From NCBI GenBank assembly GCA_024400305.1, contig JAKSMX010000026.1:1-41419 (forward strand): a DNA stretch of 41,419 nt, in the 5' to 3' direction. Below the pieces are notes generated by a model that saw nothing but the letters and a program-made list of their open reading frames with translations, did no database searches and was not told the origin of the DNA. Source of the stretch: Bacteroidales bacterium (lineage in GTDB: Bacteria > Bacteroidota > Bacteroidia > Bacteroidales > F082). A program made the position numbers and the translations under genes. Of this stretch, positions 34,405 through 41,102 are shown in pieces; within the stretch, counting starts at the first letter, position 1, and each line of letters starts with the position of its first letter.

Positions 34405-34482
34405 GAAGCCGCCGACAGCGACGACATCAAGGCGAGGATTGAGGGGAATGTGATCGATTTCCTCAAAACATATCGTCCATAG
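34405..34482 (+). pseudogene. Possible 3' gene scrap
   Basis: One frame reads EAADSDDIKARIEGNVIDFL then KTYRP and a stop at 34480-34482, with codon choice like the neighbouring genes. It has no start of its own, and upstream is a purine-rich low-complexity stretch (GAGTTAAAAGTTAAGAGAGG type). It overlaps the 3' end of the ATPase gene on the other strand. It may be the end of a gene lost by deletion. The family is unknown. Confidence 0.3.
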
Positions 34483-35893
34483 TAACAACAGATTGGAAAC
34501 GTCCGGAATACATGTTCCTGTCTAATCCGTAGGTTGTCACCAACGACAAATGAACTGATTTCCTGCAATTTGTATCTTCGATGAATCGTTCAACTTTTCT
34601 GCGGAGTTCAAGGTCGTAGTCTTTATTGATTGAAAAATCGTCAGCTGCAAATTTCATTTCGCACAGGTTGACCACCCTGTCGCTTCTGTCGAAGAGCAGG
34701 TCAACTTGTGCGTTGTTGTTTTTGCTGCGCCAAGGTGCGGCGACAACATCGACCGCGCCGAAACCCAACGCTTTTTTTATTTGTGACCGATGAATGAGAC
34801 AGACATCTTCGAATGCCAACCCTCTCCATGTGTTCAACTCCGGCGTTCTGATGTTCTTTGTCCAAAAGCCCTCACACACATTTTTCTTGTCGATAAAATT
34901 CAGATAAAACAGTGAAAACATGTCAGTCAGTTTGTAATAAACGTCTCGTGCATTTCCTCCGAAGAATGTATAACTGCTGATAAAATCGCTATTTTTGAGA
35001 GATTGGAGCATCTTTGTCAGAAGCCCGTTATATGCGATTTGTGTCTTTTCGGCTATTTCCTTTCGGGTGAAGCCATTGCGTTTGGTACTCAGAAGCCGCA
35101 CGATTTCAATGTATTTTTCAGAATTTGAAAACAATGAGCCATAAAGCCGCTCGAATTCTTTTTTAAGCCGGGCTTCTTTGGAGAAAAAGAGATTGTCGAT
35201 GTTTTCCGGAAGGCTGTACCCCGGTTTCAGATAATCCAAGTAATATGGAATGCCGCCGAACACCATGTAGCTTTGCAGCTGGTCATAACGGTCCATGCTT
35301 ATCCCTCTTGATTGGTAGAAAAGTTCGCATTCTCTCAAATTGAAAGGATGCAGATGCATTTCATGTGTGAGCCTTCCATACAAACCGCCTTTGTTGTTGA
35401 TAATGTTGTCGTTCATCCATGATGCCGCCGAGCCGCAGACTATGAGCATGAGATCTGTCCGACTTGCGCCCCAGCCGTTCCAAAAATGTTCAAGGGCGGA
35501 TACAAATCCCGATTTATATGTGTCCATCCAAGGTAATTCATCAATGAAAACTACCTGACGTGCATTGCCGTCGTGTTTTTCAAGCAGTGATTTAAGGCAG
35601 GCGAAAGCGTCGAACCAGTCTTGCGGGTATGCGTCCCAGTCGCCGCCATATTGCTGGATGCTTGAGCAGAAGGCTCTCAGTTGTTCTTTTTTCAATTCCG
35701 CCTTGTTGCCTTGGAAGTCGGCCGGGGATATTGCCGTGTGGTAAAATGAGAGTCGGCCCGAAAAATGTTCGCGGACGAGGAATGTCTTGCCCACGCGGCG
35801 TCTTCCATAAACGGCGACAAATTCCGGTCTGCCTGAGTTGTAAAGCCTTTCGAATTCTTTTTGTTCCGGTTTTCTTCCAATTATTTCTTGCAT
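34463..35893 (-). CDS. AAA-type ATPase with nuclease-fold C-terminus, 476 aa
   Basis: The ATG at 35893 (MQEIIGRKPEQKEFERLYNS) is set by the promoter just upstream; a longer frame running through the palindromic repeats is rejected. Walker A is GRRRVGKT (30-37) and Walker B VVFIDELPW (114-122), followed by a sensor-like VCGSAASWM. A winged-helix region (TRKEIAEKTQIAYNGLLTKM) lies near the middle. The C-terminus has AQVDLLFDR and, some 15 residues on, CEMKF, a PD-(D/E)XK-like pattern. The family ('ATPase domain predominantly from Archaea' with DUF234-like tail) is multi-copy in Bacteroidales and of unclear role. It is only distantly related to the ATPase at 5591-6916. Confidence 0.85.
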   Translation of the reverse strand: MQEIIGRKPEQKEFERLYNSGRPEFVAVYGRRRVGKTFLVREHFSGRLSFYHTAISPADFQGNKAELKKEQLRAFCSSIQQYGGDWDAYPQDWFDAFACLKSLLEKHDGNARQVVFIDELPWMDTYKSGFVSALEHFWNGWGASRTDLMLIVCGSAASWMNDNIINNKGGLYGRLTHEMHLHPFNLRECELFYQSRGISMDRYDQLQSYMVFGGIPYYLDYLKPGYSLPENIDNLFFSKEARLKKEFERLYGSLFSNSEKYIEIVRLLSTKRNGFTRKEIAEKTQIAYNGLLTKMLQSLKNSDFISSYTFFGGNARDVYYKLTDMFSLFYLNFIDKKNVCEGFWTKNIRTPELNTWRGLAFEDVCLIHRSQIKKALGFGAVDVVAAPWRSKNNNAQVDLLFDRSDRVVNLCEMKFAADDFSINKDYDLELRRKVERFIEDTNCRKSVHLSLVTTYGLDRNMYSGRFQSVVTMDDMF

Positions 35894-35913
35894 GGCATGT
35901 TGTTTTTCTGCCG

Positions 35914-35945
35914 CAAAAATAACAATAATTTCTTTTCGTGGACAA
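35914..35945 (-). promoter_or_regulatory. Promoter of the second ATPase gene
   Basis: TATTTTTG at 35921-35914 and TTG at 35945-35943 on the minus strand fit the -7/-33 pattern with a 21-nt spacer, 20 nt before the ATG. The -33 TTG lies inside the first unit of the palindromic tandem repeat, so anything binding the repeat would control this promoter. Confidence 0.7.
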
Positions 35946-36060
35946 ATTTTTACAAAAAAAGTGTCCACGAAACGTACTTTAAAGGCTTTCATGGACAAAA
36001 AAAACACTAAAAAAGTGTTCATGAACCTCGTTAAAAACGGTTTCGTGGACACTTTTTTCT
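35934..36060. repeat. Palindromic tandem repeat, ~54-bp unit, 2.4 copies
   Basis: Units start at 35934, 35987 and 36041 with TTTCGTGGACA or TTTCATGGACA. Inside the first unit TTCGTGGACA is inverted as TGTCCACGAA (35963-35972) with an A/T-rich loop. In the second, GTGTTCATGAA (36015-36025) can pair with TTCGTGGACAC of the third through G-U pairs in RNA, followed by TTTTTT, so the plus strand carries a terminator-like hairpin there. The array fills the space between the orphan antitoxin gene and the ATPase gene. Confidence 0.75.
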
Positions 36061-36403
36061 ATAACGCCGCTGCGATTTTCCTGATTTTGTTCAGGCGCGT
36101 GATGAGGTTCGGGTTTTTCCTTGCCGCATCTATTTCAAATTTGGCTTGCATTCTGACGAGGAATTCAGCGTCGATGTCCAGGGCTTTCCCTATAAGAAGC
36201 GCATAGTCTGTCGTCATGGCGCGTTTCCCGTTGAGGACTTCGTTCAGCACGGAATAAGAAATTCCTGTCGTTTCCGCCAATTTGCGTTGCGATATGCCGC
36301 GGTATTCAATCTCGTCTTTTACAACCTCTCCCGGATGTGTCGGGATGAAGGGCGTGAGGTTGTTGGCAATCATTTCGTCTGCTATTCCTTCGATGTGTGT
36401 CAT
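36059..36403 (-). CDS. HigA-family antitoxin-like XRE protein, 114 aa (no toxin partner seen)
   Basis: The sequence has the HigA/VapI signature: TPFIPTHPGEVVKDEIEYRG, ISQRKLAETTGISYSVLNEV, LNGKRAMTTDYALLIGKALD. This is an XRE helix-turn-helix preceded by the HPGE motif. Length fits the family. HigA normally follows higB, but the gene upstream encodes a 231-aa secreted protein and not a HigB toxin, so it is orphaned or has a distant partner. It could bind the palindromic repeat that begins at its stop codon; that is inference. Confidence 0.85.
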   Translation of the reverse strand: MTHIEGIADEMIANNLTPFIPTHPGEVVKDEIEYRGISQRKLAETTGISYSVLNEVLNGKRAMTTDYALLIGKALDIDAEFLVRMQAKFEIDAARKNPNLITRLNKIRKIAAAL

Positions 36404-36427
36404 GGTTTTAGCAGTCTTTACTTTTAT

Positions 36428-37123
36428 CTATAAATCATCGCCGTTGGCTTGATTATGCAAATTATCGTAATACATCAAAATTTTGTATTTTCCATAATTC
36501 TCATTTATCATAAACCAAACTGAATTTTTTGAAAATTTTTCCATAAAGTGTGATAAATAATCAACGAAAACTTCTAATTTTTCATCGTCATTTAAATCAT
36601 CAATATTTTTATTGTTTCCATATTTGTTATATACAAGACCCTGCATCTCTTTTATAATTGTTATTGAATCTATGGCTTGGTCAATCTGATAGAATGATGC
36701 TTCAAATCTTTTATTGTTGACACTCATTTCGTAAGATATATCTTCTTGTTCTGATATTTCATATTCTTTTAAAGAAATGTATCTTTGGTTATTACCAAAT
36801 TGTTGACATAACCTATTAAAACGAATTTTAATATCTGTTTCACTCGTAGAATAAGCGTCTTCAACCATTATACGATAAACTTTGTTGTTGTTTGTAACAA
36901 CGTGAATACGAACATCATAACCATTAAATTCCCCTTCCAAACAATCATAATCGTTGTTGTAATAATACCCTTTATTAATCAAGTTTTGCACCATTTCTCT
37001 CTTAGTACCATCAATTGGAATACCAAGAAACTTCGTAACTGTTGAAGTTATTTGAGTTTGTGCATTGACGAGAATGGAGACGCTAAATAATACAGTGACT
37101 GCTAATAATTTTTTTATTTTCAT
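36428..37123 (-). CDS. Secreted hypothetical protein, 231 aa
   Basis: The ATG at 37123 gives a signal peptide MKIKKLLAVTVLFSVSILVN with cleavage near NAQ. The mature part is about 210 residues, hydrophilic, rich in Asn, Tyr and Glu, without cysteines placed as a motif. FLGIPIDGTKREMVQNLINK near its start resembles small Bacteroidales periplasmic proteins that open with a 'KFLGIPVDG' phrase, whose role is unknown. Composition is AT-rich, as in the 1-5 kb accessory part. The gene lies 50 bp downstream of a terminator-like hairpin that ends a structured leader or RNA (37173-37371). Confidence 0.75.
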   Translation of the reverse strand: MKIKKLLAVTVLFSVSILVNAQTQITSTVTKFLGIPIDGTKREMVQNLINKGYYYNNDYDCLEGEFNGYDVRIHVVTNNNKVYRIMVEDAYSTSETDIKIRFNRLCQQFGNNQRYISLKEYEISEQEDISYEMSVNNKRFEASFYQIDQAIDSITIIKEMQGLVYNKYGNNKNIDDLNDDEKLEVFVDYLSHFMEKFSKNSVWFMINENYGKYKILMYYDNLHNQANGDDL

Positions 37124-37172
37124 TACGGACATTTTTGTTTCCAAGTCCCATAGAAACATTTTTATTCAACAC

Positions 37173-37198
37173 AAAAAGCGTGGAACTGTATGCCACAC
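37173..37198 (-). terminator. Terminator-like hairpin ending the structured RNA
   Basis: On the minus strand GTGTGG (37198-37193) pairs with CCACGC (37183-37178), one G-U included, followed by TTTTT (37177-37173). It lies between the structured RNA and the 231-aa protein gene. Confidence 0.6.
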
Positions 37199-37371
37199 TG
37201 CAGATGAAGGTCGTAGGAAAAACCCGAAAACACAAACATGGAACAACAGCCCACGCAATATTGCGTGAAACCATTATGAAATCTTGTGTTTTCAAATGAA
37301 AATTTCCTACGTTTTCATCTACAAGATAAGCATAACGCTTCTATAATAAACCACGATTGGCGAACCAATCG
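37173..37371 (-). ncRNA. Structured RNA candidate, ~199 nt, with own promoter and terminator
   Basis: Read on the minus strand the transcript would start with hairpin CGATTGG-TTCG-CCAATCG (37371-37354). A long rod follows: GTAGATGAA (37322-37314) pairs with TTCATCTGC (37208-37200), CGTAGGAAA (37311-37303) with TTTCCTACG (37220-37212), GAAAACACAA (37293-37284) with TTGTGTTTTC (37235-37226). ATGG (37274-37271) pairs with CCAT (37241-37238), and the palindrome CACGCAATATTGCGTG (37267-37252) is inside. The rod is interrupted by internal loops. A terminator ends it. Size and rod shape recall 6S-like RNA or the Bacteroidales-1 RNA motif, but neither is proven. The separate 5' hairpin argues against a classic 6S closing stem. 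It could instead be an attenuating leader of the 231-aa protein gene. Confidence 0.65.
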
Positions 37372-37375
37372 GGTG

Positions 37376-37383
37376 CAAAAGTA
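37376..37383 (-). promoter_or_regulatory. -7 box of the structured RNA
   Basis: TACTTTTG on the minus strand is a full match to the -7 consensus and ends 5 nt before the 5' hairpin of the RNA candidate. No TTG stands at 18-21 nt upstream; that region is A/T only. The divergent toxin-antitoxin promoter begins 20 bp away. Confidence 0.6.
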
Positions 37384-37403
37384 ATAAATTTTCACATAAA
37401 CAT

Positions 37404-37432
37404 TTGCATTTTTTGAAAAAATATTACTTTTG
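37404..37432 (+). promoter_or_regulatory. Promoter with palindromic operator of the PIN toxin-antitoxin pair
   Basis: TTG at 37404-37406 and TACTTTTG at 37425-37432 match the -33/-7 pattern with an 18-nt spacer, 16 nt before the ATG at 37449. A perfect palindrome ATTTTTT-G-AAAAAAT (37408-37422) fills the spacer, where an antitoxin could repress. Confidence 0.75.
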
Positions 37433-37448
37433 CAAAAAATTTTTAAAA

Positions 37449-37664
37449 ATGGAGGCAACTGTTTTTAATCCGATACAAGTTCATCTACTTAAGATGTTCG
37501 CTCTTGATAGCACCCAAAGCGGTCTTGTTGAACTTAAGGACGTGCTTTATCGCCATTATTCGGCGCAAATGAATGCACAGCTTGAGGAAATGTGGCAAAT
37601 TGGGGAGTTAAGCCAAGAACGTCTTGATGAAATCAACAAAATGGATTTGCATAAATTGCAATAA
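37449..37664 (+). CDS. Antitoxin of PIN-domain pair, 71 aa
   Basis: The ATG at 37449 is chosen because the promoter lies upstream of it; a TTG at 37404 is in the promoter. The protein is helical and acidic (MEATVFNPIQVHLLKMFALD, then EMWQIGELSQERLDEINKMD). It resembles small antitoxin-like proteins found ahead of PIN genes in Bacteroidales. No classic DNA-binding fold is obvious. It sits 5 nt before the PIN gene in the same direction. The antitoxin role is inferred from gene order. Confidence 0.7.
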   Translation: MEATVFNPIQVHLLKMFALDSTQSGLVELKDVLYRHYSAQMNAQLEEMWQIGELSQERLDEINKMDLHKLQ

Positions 37665-37669
37665 AGATT

Positions 37670-38083
37670 ATGAGAATAGTTCTGGATACCAACTGCTTGA
37701 TTCAGATTATCTCGCCACATGGCAAATATCACGATGTTTGGTTGTCACTTGTGGACGGCCAAAATATTTTGTGTATTTCAAATGAGATAATTGATGAATA
37801 TGTTGAGATTTTAGAAAGATTGTTCAACCATAATTTGGCAGAGGCGGTTGTGAAAACGATAGTTAACAGTCCTTTTGTTGAGTCGGTTACTCCATTTTAC
37901 AAATTTGAACTAATAAAAGCTGACCCTGATGATAACAAGTTTGTTGATTGTGCCATTGCAGCCAATGCTCGATATATTGTAAGCAATGACCGTCATTATG
38001 ATGTACTTCGAAATATAAAATTCCCTCGTGTTGAAGTCCTTTCTTTGATTGATTTTACAAAGATAATAAAAAGTACTTTTTGA
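37670..38083 (+). CDS. PIN-domain ribonuclease toxin, 137 aa
   Basis: The sequence opens MRIVLDTNCLIQ, with the first acidic residue of the PIN active site at Asp6. SNEIIDEYVEIL (near 40) supplies the conserved Glu, and KADPDDNKFVDCAIAANARY (near 85-104) and VSNDRHY the remaining acidic residues, as in the COG1569-type 'putative toxin-antitoxin system PIN' family. PIN toxins cut RNA in a metal-dependent way. Together with the 71-aa protein it appears to be a complete module. No terminator is clear in the 60 bp after it. Confidence 0.88.
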   Translation: MRIVLDTNCLIQIISPHGKYHDVWLSLVDGQNILCISNEIIDEYVEILERLFNHNLAEAVVKTIVNSPFVESVTPFYKFELIKADPDDNKFVDCAIAANARYIVSNDRHYDVLRNIKFPRVEVLSLIDFTKIIKSTF

Positions 38084-38143
38084 TAAATTGGTACAGAGAC
38101 GATTTTAAAGCATTAGATGATAATCTTTTCCTAATAATTTCTA

Positions 38144-38722
38144 TCACCTCTCGTAAAACCTCATCTCATCAATGTATTTATAAACCTTTTCGGGAACGAA
38201 ATACCTCACGTCGTGGCCTTCCGAAATGGCTTTTCTTATGAATGTCGATGAGACCTCAATCTCAGGCGCATTGATGACCTTAACTGACAGGTGATTGACT
38301 AACTCATTGCCGCTGAAGCCTTTGCGCGGATAGACAAGCAGATGGTAATACTCCAGAATCACTTCGTAATTCTTCCATTTCCTGAAACTTTCGAGGCTGT
38401 CCATTCCGCAGATAAGATAAAACTCGTGGTTGGGATAACGTTCATGGAGTTTCGCCAATGTGTCGATAGTGTATGACGGCTTCGGCATGTAAAACTCGAT
38501 GTCGCAGACCTGAAACCGCTCGTCGCCTTCGACGGCGAGTTCCACCATGCGCAGCCGGTGTCGGTCGTCGAGCAACGTCTTCTTGTCTTTCAACGGGTTG
38601 TGCGGCGAAACGACAAACCAGATCTCATCCATGTCACCATATTCCGCCAAGTAATTGGCGAGCATCAGATGACCGTTGTGAACCGGGTTGAACGAACCGA
38701 AGAAAAGACCTATCTTTCTCAT
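38144..38722 (-). CDS. nadD: Nicotinate-nucleotide adenylyltransferase, 192 aa
   Basis: The ATG at 38722 begins MRKIGLFFGSFNPVHNGHLM, which holds the GSFNPxHxGH nucleotidyltransferase motif; an upstream frame through simple repeats is rejected. FVVSPHNPLKDKKTL and, near the end, SSTFIRKAISEG complete the nadD signatures. It joins nicotinate mononucleotide to ATP to make deamido-NAD in NAD synthesis. Length is normal. In many Bacteroidales yicC, gmk and nadD stand together; here yicC and nadD are adjacent and gmk is missing between them. Confidence 0.95.
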   Translation of the reverse strand: MRKIGLFFGSFNPVHNGHLMLANYLAEYGDMDEIWFVVSPHNPLKDKKTLLDDRHRLRMVELAVEGDERFQVCDIEFYMPKPSYTIDTLAKLHERYPNHEFYLICGMDSLESFRKWKNYEVILEYYHLLVYPRKGFSGNELVNHLSVKVINAPEIEVSSTFIRKAISEGHDVRYFVPEKVYKYIDEMRFYER

Positions 38723-38801
38723 AGTGTGGAGTTTTGAGAGTGGAGTGTGGAGTTTTGAGAGTGGAGTTCCCAACTTCACTCTCAACTCTCAACACTTAAC
38801 A
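38723..38801. repeat. Simple-repeat spacer between yicC and nadD
   Basis: GTGGAGTTTTGAGA followed by GTGGAGT occurs twice in tandem (about 38726-38767). An inverted, related stretch (ACTCTCAACTCTCAACACTT) follows on the right. The two parts can pair into a hairpin. It is the same style of G/A-T repeat as seen at 26.4, 29.45 and 34.4 kb. Confidence 0.75.
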
Positions 38802-39671
38802 CTATAAAATATTGAACAGCTGCTCCTTGATTTTTTCGAGTTCGTCTTTCATCTTGACCACAAGTCGTTGAATGTCAGCATCGTTGGCTTTGGAGCCGAG
38901 GGTGTTGATTTCGCGTCCCATCTCCTGGGCGATGAAACCGAGTTTCTTTCCGGCACCTTCCTCGTCGATGCTTTCCATGAAGTAGTCGCAGTGCTTGCGG
39001 AGACGCACTTTTTCTTCGGTAATGTCTAATTTCTCAAGATAAAAGATGAGTTCCTGCTCGAAGCGGTTTTCGTCGTACTCACCGGAAGTCAGCTCCTGAA
39101 GATTTTTCTGGAGTTTCCCCTTGATAATCTCGTGACGGTTCTTCTCAAACGGCTCAACTTCAGCGAGATAGCCGAGAATCAGCTCGACGCGCTTGACCAG
39201 ATCTTTCTTGAGGACGACACCTTCTTTGGCTCTGAAATCGTCTGTCATCTCCAACGCCTGAATCAATGTCTCCATGATTTTCGCGAGAAACTCATCGTCA
39301 TAATCCTGGGTCGGGGCGACGAAGATTCCGGGCATCCTGAAAATGATGGAAGCCACGTCTTTTGCTTCCGGAATGTTGTATTCCCTTGATATTGAATTGA
39401 TTTGCTCAAAATACGATGCAACGACCTCTTTCTCAACATGTGTGTTCTGCGCGACATCGGTGTTTGTGATGGTGATGGTGGCGTCAACTTTTCCTCTTTG
39501 CAGACGTGCGGAAATTTCATTTCGGTAGTCAAACTCGCTTGCCTTAAGTTCTTGCGGAAGTTTTAAGGAAAGGTCTAACTGCTTGCTGTTCAACGTCTTG
39601 ATTTCCACGCAAATATTATTTGTATTATAAAGTTGCTCGGCTTTTCCGTAGCCTGTCATCGAATGAATCAT
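38802..39671 (-). CDS. yicC: YicC-family endoribonuclease, 289 aa
   Basis: It begins MIHSMTGYGKAEQLYNTNNI, the invariant MxxSMTGYG start of the family, continues with EIKTLNSKQLDLSLKLPQEL, and ends with the DUF1732 domain (KLGFIAQEMGREINTLGSKA, then VVKMKDELEKIKEQLFNIL). Members are cytoplasmic RNA endonucleases acting on small RNAs or mRNA. Length is normal. A -7 box at 39695-39688 gives a very short leader. The nadD gene follows after 79 bp of repeats. Confidence 0.93.
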   Translation of the reverse strand: MIHSMTGYGKAEQLYNTNNICVEIKTLNSKQLDLSLKLPQELKASEFDYRNEISARLQRGKVDATITITNTDVAQNTHVEKEVVASYFEQINSISREYNIPEAKDVASIIFRMPGIFVAPTQDYDDEFLAKIMETLIQALEMTDDFRAKEGVVLKKDLVKRVELILGYLAEVEPFEKNRHEIIKGKLQKNLQELTSGEYDENRFEQELIFYLEKLDITEEKVRLRKHCDYFMESIDEEGAGKKLGFIAQEMGREINTLGSKANDADIQRLVVKMKDELEKIKEQLFNIL

Positions 39672-39687
39672 ACTTGAAAATTTTTCG

Positions 39688-39695
39688 CAAAAATA
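39688..39695 (-). promoter_or_regulatory. -7 box of yicC
   Basis: TATTTTTG on the minus strand fits the -7 consensus and lies 16 nt before the yicC start codon at 39671. A matching TTG upstream is not seen. Confidence 0.5.
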
Positions 39696-39761
39696 TTAAA
39701 TTTTCTTGTGCATAAGGTAAAAAATATTTTCAAAAGTTAGCCATTGATATGAAAAAATACT

Positions 39762-39769
39762 TAATTTTG
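39762..39769 (+). promoter_or_regulatory. -7 box of rocD
   Basis: TAATTTTG fits the -7 consensus, 34 nt before the rocD start codon at 39804. The nearest TTG (39744-39746) gives a 15-nt spacer, shorter than the usual 18-21. Confidence 0.5.
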
Positions 39770-39803
39770 CGGTCATAAATTAAATTTCTAAAAAATTACA
39801 ATC

Positions 39804-41033
39804 ATGGCAGAAGAAAAAATGACTTCTCAGTATGCGATGGAGTTGGAGGCCAGATACGGCGCTCACAACTATCATCCGCTTCCGGTAGTCCTCGCAAAAG
39901 GCAAAGGCGCCAAGGTGTGGGACGTTGAAGGAAAAGAATATTTCGATTTTTTATCAGCTTATTCGGCTGTGAATCAGGGACATTGCCACCCGGCAATCAT
40001 CAAGGCGATGACCGATCAGGCGGAGAGGCTGACTTTAAGCTCACGCGCTTTCTACAACGACGCCCTCGGCCCGTGGGAGAAATATGTGACAGAATATTTC
40101 GGTTATGACAAGGTGTTGCCGATGAACACAGGCGCCGAGGCCGACGAGACGGCTCTGAAGCTCGCACGCCGCTGGGGCACCGTCTGCAAGGGCATCCCGA
40201 ATGACGAGACATGCATCGTATGCTGCGAAGGCAACTTCCACGGCCGCACAATCACCATCATCACCATGTCGAACGACCCTGACTCGTATGCAAACTACGG
40301 TCCTCTGACACCTGGCTTCATCCGCATCCCTTACAACGACCCGGACGCTCTGGAGCAGGTTCTCGCAAAAGACGGCAAGAAGATCGCTGCATTCCTCGTC
40401 GAGCCGATTCAAGGTGAGGCCGGCGTGTATGTCCCGGATGAAGGCTATCTCAAGAAATGCTACGACATCTGCAAGAAATACAATGTGTTGTTCATGGCCG
40501 ACGAGGTTCAATGCGGTATCGCCCGTACAGGCAAGATGCTCGCCTGCGACCACGAAGGCGTCCGTCCTGACGTGCTTATCTTGGGCAAGGCTCTCGGCGG
40601 CGGCGTGGTGCCGGTGTCAGCAGTCCTCGCCGACGACTACATCATGATGAACATCAAACCGGGCGAGCACGGCTCTACATTCGGCGGCAACCCTGTCGCG
40701 GCGAGAGTGTCAATGGCCGCCTTGCAGGTCATCAAAGACGAAGGCCTTATGGAAAAAGCCGATTACCTCGGAAAGATTTTCCGTGAGGAAATCATGAAGA
40801 TCAAACACCCGATGATTCAGAAGGTCCGCGGTAAAGGTTTGCTCAACGCAGTGATTATCAAGCCTATGAACGGCAAGGAAGCTTGGGATGTCTGCCTCAA
40901 GATGCGCGACAACGGTCTGTTGGCAAAACCGACGCACCAGCACATCATCCGCTTCGCTCCGCCTCTCGTGATCACCGAAGAGGAACTCCGTCAGGCCATT
41001 GAAATCATCAAGAAGTCGATTATGGAATTCTAA
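39804..41033 (+). CDS. rocD: Ornithine aminotransferase, 409 aa
   Basis: The sequence matches class III aminotransferases of the ornithine type: [83 protein letters not shown] (Asp233, Glu234) and [15 protein letters not shown] with the pyridoxal phosphate lysine at about 262. It moves the delta-amino group of ornithine to 2-oxoglutarate, giving glutamate semialdehyde, which links arginine and ornithine to proline and glutamate. Length is normal. It is a single-gene unit with a strong terminator. Confidence 0.95.
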   Translation: MAEEKMTSQYAMELEARYGAHNYHPLPVVLAKGKGAKVWDVEGKEYFDFLSAYSAVNQGHCHPAIIKAMTDQAERLTLSSRAFYNDALGPWEKYVTEYFGYDKVLPMNTGAEADETALKLARRWGTVCKGIPNDETCIVCCEGNFHGRTITIITMSNDPDSYANYGPLTPGFIRIPYNDPDALEQVLAKDGKKIAAFLVEPIQGEAGVYVPDEGYLKKCYDICKKYNVLFMADEVQCGIARTGKMLACDHEGVRPDVLILGKALGGGVVPVSAVLADDYIMMNIKPGEHGSTFGGNPVAARVSMAALQVIKDEGLMEKADYLGKIFREEIMKIKHPMIQKVRGKGLLNAVIIKPMNGKEAWDVCLKMRDNGLLAKPTHQHIIRFAPPLVITEEELRQAIEIIKKSIMEF

Positions 41034-41071
41034 GGTTTCACGCAGGAACAAGGAAGATAACAGAAATGTCA

Positions 41072-41099
41072 GGCGTCAACAAATCGTTGACGCCTTTTT
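41072..41099 (+). terminator. Rho-independent terminator after rocD
   Basis: GGCGTCAAC at 41072-41080 pairs perfectly with GTTGACGCC at 41086-41094 around a 5-nt loop, followed by TTTTT. Confidence 0.92.
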
Positions 41100-41102
41100 G
41101 TT

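Noticed and set aside
35894-36052. 53-residue N-terminal extension of the second ATPase
   Set aside because: It is translated from the palindromic tandem repeats and lies upstream of the promoter; the start at 35893 fits the family's usual N-terminus.
35934-36060. CRISPR array
   Set aside because: Only 2.4 units exist, the whole unit repeats without unique spacers, and no cas gene is near.
37083-37295. 70-aa frame on the minus strand across the structured RNA
   Set aside because: It runs through the stems and terminator of the RNA candidate and into the neighbouring gene's signal peptide region in another frame; no domain or start context supports it.
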